DNA of 64,000 nt from assembly GCA_047967505.1 (NCBI GenBank), contig CM106539.1; one strand, written 5' to 3'. Made by a program: the position numbers and the translations under genes. Source of the DNA: Dipteris shenzhenensis. Lineage: Eukaryota > Polypodiophyta > Polypodiopsida > Gleicheniales. Shown in pieces: positions 34,244 through 44,474 of the stretch (positions within the stretch are counted from its first letter, which is position 1; each line of letters starts with the position of its first letter). The notes beneath the pieces were generated by a model. It had not been told where the DNA came from, searched no databases, and saw only the letters and a list, made by a program, of their open reading frames with translations.

Positions 34244-37200
34244 GCAGGATGATCTTTTTACTGCAGCATCGACTCCACTGTTTGAGGGGTGCACATTCTC
34301 TATTCTACGTGCCTCCCTTGAGTTACTAAACTTGCAAACCATCTATGGATGGAGCAATGCAAGTTTGAATGCATTACTCAAGTAAGCTTTAAAGTTGATT
34401 TTGCAAACATGGTGAATTATGCTAGTGGGTCAATTACTCGAATGCTTTTCCTCATTTATGGTCTTCACGTGCAGGCTATTGTGTAAAATGCTTCCAAGGG
34501 AGAATAAACTACCGACCTCAAGAGATATGGCAAGGCAACATGTGACCTCTCTTGGAGGATTAGATTACAAGCGCATCCATGCATGTGTCAACGATTGCAT
34601 TTTGTTTCGTGGACTACATAAGGATGCAAGAGAGTGTCCTACTTGTGGAGAGGCAAGATATAGAGCAGATCTCAAAACCTTGGACGTGCCTCGTAAGGTA
34701 TTGCGACATTTTCCCATAATCCCTCGCATCCAACATATGTTCAAGTGCAAATCTATTGCAGAGCTCATGTCATGGCATTCCTCCCATCGATCAACCGATG
34801 ACAAGTGGAGAACTCTCGCGGACTCTGCTGCATGGAAGCATATTGAAGACACATGGCCAAGCTTCAAGGAAGAACCTAGGAGCTTGAGACTTGGATTGGG
34901 TATGGACGGTGTGAACCCATTTGGTCTCAAAAGCACGTCTTACAGTGTATGGCCAGTGGTATTGGTGAATTACAATCTTCCACCCTCTATGGCTATTAAG
35001 AAAGGACATGTTATGCTGTCCCTTCTAATTCCAGCGAAACATAAAGTCAAAAATGCTGATGTTTATTTGGAGCCTTTGATTGATGAGCTAGAGATACTTT
35101 GGAGAGGTATTGAGGTGCATGATGTGAGCAGGCCTCCCTCGTCACGAGACTTCAACTGCAAAGCAGTCTTGATGTGGACGATGCATGACTTCCCAGGCTA
35201 TGGCGAGTGTTCAGGTGAGCATTGCATTTTTAATTATGAATAGGCAAAGGATGTGGCACCCTAAACCCACCTTCCACTCTTAATTGCATCTATTGTTCAG
35301 GTCTCACTACATCGGGTTACCATGCATGTCCTGTTTGTGGTCCTTCGCTAGTTGCCTCACGGGCAGACGCATTGAATAAGGTCATCTATGAGAATCACCA
35401 TCGATTTCTCCCACTTGATCATCCTAGATATGTTGCCCCTTGGAATGAAGTCCTCCCACAATCACTCACCGCGGGAGATTGGATGAGAATTTTAGATGGT
35501 TCCATGACTCCTCCACCACTTGGCATGAGCCGTAAGGGTTTGTAACTATTGGCTGGAAGTAAAGATTGGCTATATTGGCTGAAAGTAAAGATTGCACGCT
35601 AGCACTTTATTTTGTTTAGATACTCCATCTTTTATCATTTACCATATTGGTCCCACCTCAAGATCAATCACCTGCTTGATCCCATGCATACCTTCAAGAA
35701 TGTGGCATCTACCATTTGGGAGCATTTGAATGGGACACGAGATTCGGCAGGCATAAGGGAGGATCTACGTACCACAAGGAGGATGCATGAAGCTTGGCCT
35801 CAAGAGAGACCAAATGGGCGTGTTTTTTTACCTCGTGCACCGTGGATGTTATCAAAGCTAGAGATGGCGACGGTGAAGCGCGCTATTACTACAATTCGTA
35901 CTCCCACTGGATGCATGAGGTGTTTGAAGGGAGCCTTTACAAAGAGCAAGAAAAGAGGTGTAGTGCAATTATATGGCTTGAAATCTCATGATTGTCACAA
36001 GATGCTCCAAGTAAGTATTTTATGTGCATAATATCTTTTTCCTTTCAAATTTGTGAGTGAATAGCTATAAGCAACTAATCAACCACCTCCTCGCGGGTTC
36101 AGTTCATACTACCTACTAGCATTTCACGTAGTGCATCGAAGGACGTGAAAGATTGTATTTACAAGATGGGTGAGCTTGTGAGGTACTTTACATGATACAA
36201 AATATGATGCGTATCAATGCTCCGTGCAAGTTTGAATGCATATTGCTAATATGTTGTACTTTTTCATTTCTAGGTATGTGAGCTCAAAGGAAATAGATCC
36301 CACCACGCTTGAGAATGCTCGAGTTATGTCAGTGGAGGCGGTTTGTTTAGTGGAGGAGACATTTCCACGTTCTATTCTCACAAGCCAACTACATCTCATA
36401 GTGCATTTGGTGGATGAGATTGCTATATGCGGTACTATACATGCACGATGGTTGTTCTTCCTGGAGCGCTTCATGAAGACCTTGAAGGGCTTCGTGAGAC
36501 AAAATGCAAGACCAGAAGGTAGCATGGCCAAGGGCTGGTTGGTACAAGAGTCACTTGTATATATTTCTGAGTTTCTTGTTGATGTGGATAGCTCTCTCCC
36601 ACGACTATGGAGAGATGATGAAGACCTAAGGATGACCTCTATTGTGCCTCAAGGCAAAGGACGCAACAAAGTAATAGACACGGAGTTGCAAATTATAGTA
36701 TCAACCTCTTTTGCATGCTTAATAGTGATGTGATGAAAAGATGGGTGACAAGATACGAGGATGCAAAGGCAAGAAGACAAGAAGAAAGGGCCCTCTTTCA
36801 TACACACCACGGATCTCGTGTGCCATACCCTCAGTATCTAAGAGCACTTCCAAAGGATATTCATGTGGATTGGCTACTTGATGAAATGGAGAAAGCAGAG
36901 AAAGACGAGGGGATGCATATCACAATGGAAGAATGGGAGTATGCTAGGGGATGCATGAGCAAGGTCGGTATATAGAATGTTATGCATAAGTTAGGAGCTT
37001 TCCATAATTTAGATTGCTTATTTAATTGATTTTTTCTTGGTGTAGTGCACTATGTTCAATGCTATATGGTGTGAGGGCAAGCATTTTCGAACACAACGGA
37101 TTGATGATAAGAGAAACACACAAGATTGCGGCATCGTTGCTAGCTTTGAGGGAGCCAATGGAGCCATGGATGATTATTGTGGCATAATCCAAGATATTAT

Positions 37201-38080
37201 TATGCTTGACTTTCGACGCTTCTTTGTGTATGTTTTGGATGTAAAGTGGTTTAAGGACGTGGTGGAAAGAGGCCATAATGCAACAATTAAACGCCATGCA
37301 AGTGGCTTTGTAACTATTGACTCCACAAAGTTTTGGCAAAGCAGGAAGGACACACTAGTACTACCACAACAATGTGAACAGGTATCGTGCACACATATAA
37401 AAATACTCGCTTTTAAATATTTGATGCAAGAAAAGTAACATGATTGTATTTGTGTTTGAACTAGGTTGTCTATCAACCAATGGTGGATAATAATAGATGG
37501 TGGCATGTCATACCTATTATGCCACGTTCCAAAGTGATGTATAGTACATTTACTAATATGGAGCGTATGGAGGATGATCATGGCCATGGACGTGATGATG
37601 ACTGTGATACGAGAGAGGAGGATGATCATGAGATAGGAGATACAGATATTGAGGCCATTACCCGTGAGGACGAGCCTACCATTCGAGATGCTGATTTCGA
37701 TGAGCACATGAGTGGCACAAGTAGTAGTGGGTTGAATGTATTTCTCGGGGGGTTCACTATGTATAAACCCTCTATACCACATGCGTTCAAGGCATATTTC
37801 TAAAATCCCTTATCTGTATAAATTTTTCATTAATAAAATGTACCCCTTTTCCATACAAATCTGTAAAATTTTTCCAAAACTATTTTAAATAGTCCCTTAT
37901 GTATATTTATTTTTGTAAATTTTAGAAATAAAAAATATCCTTTTGTTGAACTCACGTGATAGGGTTACATATGATGAGTGACCCCCCCAAGATGTATTTG
38001 TAGATCTAAACACTTCTTTGGATTTTGAAGAAGATAGTTTGGCAAGGGTTGATCTCATTGAGGATGAGGTTGAACCGTAG
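34244..38080 (+). pseudogene. tnp2 gene of A1, remainder after B1
   Basis: Rest of exon 2 (34244-34381), then 34475-35214 (LGLGMDGVNPFGLKS, MWTMHDFPGYGEC), an exon from 35301 (HACPVCGP) into DPMHTFKNVAST up to 36010, then 36103-36182, 36274-36963 (DUF4218), 37046-37381 (DUF4216) and a last exon from 37465. Lesions: a frame break near 35535-35620, where 'ggctg(g/a)aagtaaagattg' is duplicated, and a 2-bp gain near 36692. A MITE at 37744-37991 sits in the last exon. The parts removed by the deletion in A2 are present here. Confidence 0.83.
37744..37991 (-). mobile_element. MITE, copy 2, in the last exon of A1 tnp2
   Basis: 248 bp, ends CTCGGGGGGTTCACT and GTGACCCCCCCAAG, 8-bp target duplication atgtattt at 37736-37743 and 37992-37999. 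The uninterrupted exon is present in A2 at about 49745. Its orientation is opposite to the copies at 16570 and 40476. It is closely similar to both along the whole length. Confidence 0.93.
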
Positions 38081-38239
38081 CCCCATAATTGATATTGGCA
38101 AAACTATTTTACATATTGTCTCATTCTCCTCATCTCACTTAATTCTTGTATATGTGGGCTTGCAAAAAATTATGTGCTTTGGTAATCATGGGCAATGTTT
38201 GGAAAGCAATGATGTATACCAAAATCTCACTTTCTATAT

Positions 38240-38504
38240 TCTCTGGTTTGCGTCTATCTACGCGTCTAAATGTGCATCTGATTCTCAGTGTAAACGTGCA
38301 AATAAACGCGCTAATACACGCGCAAATAGACACGCTAATAAACGCGATGTTAGACGGGCCCGTATTTTCTCAGGTTAGACGTGCACGTAAACGCAGTAAT
38401 TTATGCGCAAATAGACGAGCTTTTAGACGCGCCTGTAATTCATCTACTAAAGCAATGCCTATAGACGCGACCAAGCGCGTCTATAGTTGCTTTGTGTTGT
38501 TGTG
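38240..38504 (+). repeat. A1 right subterminal repeats and terminus
   Basis: TAGACGC, GCGTCTA and CGCAAATA motifs recur from about 38255 to 38485, followed by the right TIR ending TTGTTGTG. Confidence 0.82.
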
Positions 38505-38507
38505 ATT

Positions 38508-38760
38508 GACATGGCAAATTGAGGTGGAGGGATTGGTGACGTAGCAAGGTTGACGAGGTATGCCAAGGTGGCAAGGTGTGATGACATGGCTCATGATGTA
38601 AAATGATGAGGTGGCACATATGGCAACATGTGTGGCAATGTAAGGTGACATGGTAAGGAGTGATGTCACATCTCCTTGATGACATGGCACCACGTGGTCT
38701 AACAACATGGCATGGTTTTGATGACTCAGTCTTCCGCATGGGCAGCATGCACACTCCAAA
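38508..38760 (+). repeat. gatgtggca-type repeat, right of A1
   Basis: Irregular 'gacatggca' and 'gaggtggca' units; continuation of 7190-7310. Confidence 0.6.
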
Positions 38761-38800
38761 GGCTTGCCACTAGGGTCGGTGATGCTCCTAGCCTACCTCA

Positions 38801-38844
38801 CCAAGCCTAATACCAAGCCTACCTTGTCTTGGTATTAGGCTTGG
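38801..38844. other. 17-bp perfect hairpin
   Basis: CCAAGCCTAATACCAAG is followed after 10 nt by its exact reverse complement. No flanking T-run. Could be a small foldback or the end of an unrecognised element. Confidence 0.7.
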
Positions 38845-39600
38845 GTGGCCCTTTTTCCCCCACAAAAGGGAGATTTCACTCTTGGAGGCCATATCGTATG
38901 TTTCGCTTAGTCAAATTTAACCAAAATTCTTTCCTCTTATTCATCATGCAGAGGATTAAAAATATTGACATCTTTGAAATGTTTGGTCATGTTTGAGAAT
39001 TACTAGATTTATTTTTAATATTCTTTATTGATCCTCTCAGGAGTAAAAGTCAAAATTAAACTTTAATCTTCCTAAATCTAACCGTTGGATTTGGGATTTG
39101 ATGATTCAACCACACACCCTTATGTGCCTACTAACCTTCCACCGAATTGGATTTGCTTAATTATTCAAAATACTAAAAAAATGTGGTGTGCTACTAAAAT
39201 GCATGTATTTTATGACTTTATTTATTATAAATAATTATTTATAATTAGATAAATCATTCAAAAAATTACCAATAAATCAAGTTAAGCTCTACATAATGCA
39301 AAGAGACCACTTACAAAGTTTCAATAACATTTAATCTAAAATGAGTGAGAAATTTAGAATTTAATATGACACTCTCTGTTTGTGACAAACGTGTGACCAC
39401 CCTGGAACCATGCCGTATGACACAAAGAAATTTTTTGTGTGTGCATCGAATTTTCGATCAGACTATACGATTGTCTGCAAAATAGCAAGTGTGATGTTGT
39501 GTCAGAAGACTTCAAAGACTAGATTCATAGGGAAGTAGGTGAGATTTGCATTTTTGTGTGCTAAAAAGCTTGTTTTTCCACCTCCTAAGGATTGGGGAGT
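38845..39600. other. AT-rich spacer
   Basis: No gene, RNA or clear repeat found. Confidence 0.5.
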
Positions 39601-39635
39601 GAACAAAAAGTGGACACCCTTAGCTTGCTACTTCC

Positions 39636-39815
39636 CACCTCGATCGAGGTATATGACCTGCGTGAGGCATACAATACCTCAATCGAGGTATATGACCGAG
39701 GGGTATGTGCTATGACCGAGGGGTACCTCGATCGAGGTTTATACATGCGTAATGCATTGAATACCTCGATCGAGGTATATGATCTGGGCATAGCATACCT
39801 CGATCGAGGTATTTG
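39636..39815. repeat. TACCTCGATCGAGGTA palindrome array
   Basis: The 16-bp palindrome, exact or with one or two changes, occurs five times (about 39638, 39675, 39724, 39761 and 39797). Linkers such as 'tatgacc' and 'gaggggta' lie between. It resembles the subterminal arrays of DNA transposons, but I see no terminus or transposase linked to it. Confidence 0.8.
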
Positions 39816-39889
39816 AAGGTACAAAACTTAGGCAATTAGTTTCAATCTTAGCACCAAAATAATCCCATTTTTCACATACAAAGGGGTAC

Positions 39890-40032
39890 CATATAAAGGG
39901 GTTCTTGGCATATATAATAGAGAAAGGATGAATTCTATTCATGATAAATTTATAGATAACTTGGGGTTTTACAAGTGGGCCTTGAACGAGAGTGTGATAA
40001 ATAAGGTTTATACATAGTGCATCCCCCCCCCT
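39890..40032 (+). repeat. Decayed relative of the MITE family (right half)
   Basis: 'ggggtacc...ttcatgataaatttatagata', 'gggccttgaacg' and 'ggtttatacatagtg' followed by a C-run parallel the right half of the MITE at 40476-40722. The left end and TSD are not recognisable. Confidence 0.5.
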
Positions 40033-40044
40033 TCCCTTTTGAGA

Positions 40045-40840
40045 GAAAAGGTCTATCACAAGAATTGAAAGACCCAACATAATGGTACTTTGTTGCAATA
40101 TGCAAAAGTTATGGCTCACTTTCTGACTTTCACTATACAAGGAGGACACTAACTCTATCATAGCACCTCAACTTTTTTATAGGATTCTCTCTGCCAAAGC
40201 AACCCCCTTGGTTTTGTAGAATAGGTCTATTTTAAGAATTTTGAGACCCAATAGGATGGTACTCTACTATGAGACTCAATAGTGATGGATCGCCCACTGA
40301 TTTCTCCTATACTAGAAGGAGACTACCTCTTTCAAAGCACATCAACTTTTATATAAGATGCTGTTTTCCAAATCAGGTTGAGTTGTTATGCAAACCGGTT
40401 CTATTCTAATATACTGAAGCTATGGTGTAGCAACTTAATTTGGCTAATGGTCCATCTCTTCCAGGTCATTTTGGGCTCGGGGGGGTCACTCATCATATGT
40501 AACCCTATCACGTGAGTTCAACAAAAGGATATTTTTTATTTCTAAAATTTACAGAAATAAATATACATAAGGGACTATTTAAAATAGTTTTGGAAAAAAT
40601 TTACAGATTTGTATAAAAAAGGGGTACATTTTATTAATGAAAAATTTACATATAAGGGATTTTAGAAATAGGCCTTGAACACACGTGATATAGAGGGGTT
40701 TATACATAGTGAACCCCCCGAGATTTTGGGGTTCTCTTCATGGTGGCTGCCCAATTTGCTATGTTCCAAAATGGTCTTTGTTCCACATGGATCCTATTTA
40801 GTTGCATAGATCATGAATCTCCATTGGCATCTATGATTTC
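40045..40840 (-). repeat. Inverted copy of the dispersed repeat, split by a MITE
   Basis: Its reverse complement follows 43380-43850 and then 50276-50400: the 'gaccattttggaacacaa', 'aagagatggacc' and 'tttgcataacaactca' blocks and the ~185-bp repeat units. It faces the direct copy at 43180-43850 across about 2.5 kb. It is more diverged than the other copies. Confidence 0.7.
40476..40722 (+). mobile_element. MITE, copy 3 (247 bp)
   Basis: Same termini (CTCGGGGGGGTCACT ... CCCCCCGAG) with the 8-bp target duplication attttggg at 40468-40475 and 40723-40730. The uninterrupted target can be read on the opposite strand at about 43483-43497. Confidence 0.93.
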
Positions 40841-41320
40841 TTGGTTCTACGATTAAATTTGGATCTTGTTTTTCTAGAGCTTTTAGATTATATTATTGCA
40901 AGATTTCGTATAGAATCTATAGATCATTTTGGAATTCTTGAGGCTGAAACGCTTGAGAGTTTCTTGAATTGTATGAATTGATGGAAATATCGATGGATAA
41001 ATTAGCCTCCTTTACAAGTGGAATTGTTAGTTGATAGCTTTTTTCAAGTTCCATATTCTTCTTTCCCTTCCTTATGCTTGTGCGGGCTCTTTTGGAATTA
41101 TGGAAGCAAGGGGTTTAGGGTGAAACCTCGGTTTTTCAGTTTCTCTTGCCAAAGCATGTATGGTTGCATTATGTGTAATTGCTTCCCACAATATATCAAA
41201 GAGTTGACGCAATGGAGCACATGATGAAGATAGCATTTTCAAATTAATATAATGTTATGACTAGAGCGAGCGTGAAAGAATTTCCTGTGTACATTCCCGG
41301 ATCATGCCTCGACTCTATTC
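40841..41320. other. AT-rich spacer
   Basis: Contains 'cttgaattgtatgaattgatgg', also found near 60866-60900. No gene supported. Confidence 0.45.
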
Positions 41321-41327
41321 TACACGT

Positions 41328-41830
41328 CTAGGTAGCGCCCGCGCTGTTCGCCACCCTGCATTGCTTCCGGATCTGCCCTTGCATTCCGGTGAGGGGGCTG
41401 ATGTTTCCCATCTTGACCATGGCTGCCACAAAGTCCCGGAAGAAGGACGTTTGATCGCTGGCGTAACCTAGGACCTGTTCCCGGGTGCTTCCCGCAGTGG
41501 AGTAGAGCACCTCGTCCGAATGCAGAAGCCCTTTGCCCTTGACGAGATTCACGTAGTATCGATTGTCGAACACTGTGGGCGTGCCCACATCCAGATTGGC
41601 AAAGTTGGTGCTGTTAGCGGTGCAGAGCTGGAGCAGGGAGGCGTGGTAGGAGCTGTCCATGGTAGGATCCGGCGGACTCGAAGTCAAGCGCGAGCTGAAT
41701 GTGGCGTAGTTGGCCTTGCCGATGGTGTGTGCGCCCGACAGAGCGACCAACTGCCGCGAAGTTGGCAACAAGGCCGCTGACGTTGAAGTTGAAGCCCGGG
41801 AGTTGAAGTTGACATTGACGTTGAAGTTGA
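41328..41830 (-). pseudogene. Class III peroxidase, 3' exon fragment
   Basis: The minus strand encodes the C-terminal half of a secretory plant peroxidase: LVALSGAHTIGKA with the proximal haem-ligand His, then TPTVFDNRYYVNLVKGKGLL, SDEVLYS, FFRDFVAAMVKMGNISPLTG and Cys in RKQCR, ending at a stop at 41328-41330. Class III peroxidases oxidise phenolics with H2O2 in the apoplast and vacuole. Upstream, LPGFNFNVSGLVANFAA is in another frame. About 20 nt that would encode the link to LVALSGAHTIG are missing, so the frame is broken near 41765. The distal-His half (RLHFHDC) is absent. The GC-rich exon contrasts with its AT-rich surroundings, so it is a captured or stranded host exon. Confidence 0.88.
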
Positions 41831-41839
41831 CCTTTGACG

Positions 41840-43330
41840 GGTTCTTGGCGCTCCAAGTCCACTGTCACCCGGCCTCTTGAGGTATTTCTGTGCAGCTCAC
41901 TATTGTAACATTTCAAGCACTTCCCTTGAGCATCTTGCCTAGTGGCACGAGAACCCAAACGAGCATTCCAACTCTAATAAAGCCCATCAATTGCTGGAGC
42001 CACATGTTTTTGACATTGATCACTACAAGCATGCATCGATTTCCTCTTATGGAGCAAAGGAGGGACACTGTACCACAATTGCACTTTAAGAAGAGGACCT
42101 CTTCCACTTCGATAGGAATGAGTCTAGAAAAAGGAGGTTGAGGAACTTCATAAAATCTTGGAGAGCAAGGCATCCGTTGCGCTCCACAAGAGAAATAGAG
42201 GCTCCTACTTCTACAAGAAGGTTATGAGCTACACCAAGCAAAGAGAAAGATGTAAGCTTATGGCCTCTTTCCAAGCTACCTTTTCCTATTTCAACTATAT
42301 GTTGGAAATTATGCCAAAGACTACGCCAAGGCCAATAACTAGCCTTAGTAATTACACTCATTTTAGTCACACATAAGTTGAACTCCTTCGTAGCACAATG
42401 TCATTGTTGTCACATAAGCTAGGCTAGCATCCATGGATATGATTCCTAGAGGATATACCATTCACATCCTTAAACAAGCATATTTTCTAATGTCATTGTT
42501 TTTTTATATCTTCTGGTTGAGTGAGGGTGTTTTCAAAAAAAACATTGAGATTTACACCACCTTTCGCATGTGAAAGAGATCCAATTGTTCAATGTTATCA
42601 AGCCATTCTCCAAGTTCATTTAGTTGGACTAAATCTAGCTAATTGGTGCCCCTACACCATGATCAAAATCTTTGCGGTGTGCACAGTCAAGGATAATCTT
42701 ACAATGTAGCCGATGATGAGCTATGTAAGATGAGACATCATGAGTGAGATACTACTTATAGACTCCACACCTACCTTGGCAACAAGACATGGTATCATTC
42801 AAAGAGAATGAAGCAATAGCTAGTTATCATGCACCATCAATCCTAGTGAGATCATAGCCAACTAAACTTAGGCATAGCAAAAGGAAACCATCCATAAATA
42901 ATGAAAAATAAGGACTCCTCTCTTCTCTTCGGTGCTCTATGCATGAAGTCCATGAATATAGCCACGTGTTTGGGACTTCTACCTCTTTATAAACCTAGCC
43001 CATTAATATTTTACCCATCCGACTTCTCTCGCTCCCCCTTCAATTGCACACTATGTACAATTGATAGTTATTAAGCATCATTAATAAGATAGGAATAGAC
43101 ACAACCATAGGGGTGACTAAAACTAGCTTTCTAATGGTTATTTCAATCACCATGTCGGATTCAACAATTATGCAATGGCACAATGGATTTTCAAAACATG
43201 GGAGAATCCACATGCAAGGAAACTCACGGATCGACTTAGTTGATTATGTGATCACAAGCTCACTTGCAAAGTACATCATTGAATACATCAAGATTGAGGA
43301 GGAATCTCTTGAGTCAGACCGTAGACCAGT
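41840..43330 (+). repeat. Duplicated segment, copy X
   Basis: Nearly identical to 50815-52300 (copy Y), starting from 'gttcttggcgctccaagtcc'. No intact gene. The translated frames are short and do not resemble any family. Copy Y lacks the peroxidase exon. Confidence 0.8.
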
Positions 43331-43852
43331 GCCTGTAGGCATAATTGTTAGAAACGTGGTGTGTAATCGTGTGTGTGTGTGTGTGTAGATGCCAATGGAG
43401 ATTCATGATCTATGCAACTAAATAGGATCCATCGCGAACAAAGACCATTTCGAAACACAACAGATTGGGTAGCCACCACGAAGAGAACCCCAAAATAACC
43501 CGAAAGGGATGGACCTTTTGTTGAATCAAGTTGCTACACCATAGCTTGAATATGTTAGAATAGAACTGGTTTGCATAACAACTCATACTGATTTGGAAAA
43601 AAGCATCATATATAAAAGTTGTTGTGCATTGAGGGGAGTTAGTCTCCTTCTAGTATAGGAAAAATTAGAGAGCGATCCATCACTATTGCATCTCACAACA
43701 GAGTACCAGAGTATCATCATGTTGGATCTCAAAATTCTTAAAATAGTCCTATTCTAAAAAACCGAATGGGTCGATTTGGCAAAACACATCATATACAAAA
43801 GTCAAGGTGCTACGACAGAGACAATCTCCTCAATTGGGATAGCAAAAGAGGA
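43331..43852 (+). repeat. Dispersed repeat, copy 3 (left of A2)
   Basis: Matches 260-509 plus 3264-3520 with the (TG)n tract at about 43369-43387 and ~185-bp repeat units. It ends at the target site of A2; the continuation is at 50276. Confidence 0.85.
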
Positions 43853-44125
43853 CACAACAAGACAAAGCACCCATAGACGCGTGCACAGACGCATTTCATG
43901 AACTAAATAAAAATCTTACAGGCGCGTCTATTTGCGCGTCTGGAGACCCACGTCTAATTGCGCGTCTATATATCAGACTCACGCGCATATAGACGCGCAG
44001 TTAGACGCATAAATAGACGCGCTTATAAATGCGTTTATAGACGCACATATAGACGCAAGTCGAACAGACAGACGCGAATATAAGCGCGTTTTTAAACGCA
44101 TGGATAGACGCGCTTTAAAAAAAAA
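43853..44125 (+). repeat. A2 left terminus and subterminal TAGACGC repeats
   Basis: TIR followed by TAGACGC and GCGTCTA motifs to about 44115, ending in an A-run. Confidence 0.82.
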
Positions 44126-44474
44126 AAAAAAAATTTACAGAATACTGTGTATGTTGTGTATGCTATATAGTTACAAGAATCCCATATCCACATTCTATAA
44201 TTCAATTCTTACAGCCAACTGCATTTTAATTACAATTCCAAATAAAATATTACAACTCCAAAATGCAATAAAATTGAAAGCTCAAAAAGTGCTTGTATAT
44301 ACATATAGCACGAAGCTAAGCCATGTCATGTGGCTTCAAGTACAAAAAATAAGGAAGCTAAGCCACGTCATGTGGCTTTAAGTACAAAAAATAAGAGGAG
44401 TCTATATACAAGAGGCACGAAGCCAAGCCAGTGGCTTTAAGTACAAAAAAGAGTAGCTAGCACTACTTCTACGA

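Larger units (their letters stand above)
7314..38504 (+). mobile_element. CACTA-superfamily element A1 (outer shell of nest)
   Basis: The ends are 28-bp terminal inverted repeats starting CACAACAA. By my alignment they match at 25 of 28 positions, and both run into TAGACGC repeats. The 3-bp target duplication att lies at 7311-7313 and 38505-38507, the TSD size of En/Spm elements. Without its nested insertions the element is about 7.4 kb. It carries a minus-strand TnpA-like gene (7907-9370) and a plus-strand tnp2 gene (10247-10734 continued at 34244-38080), head to head. The tnp2 gene is cut by B1 at 10735 and by a MITE at 37744. Its CACAA terminus is a variant of the usual CACTA. Confidence 0.93.
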
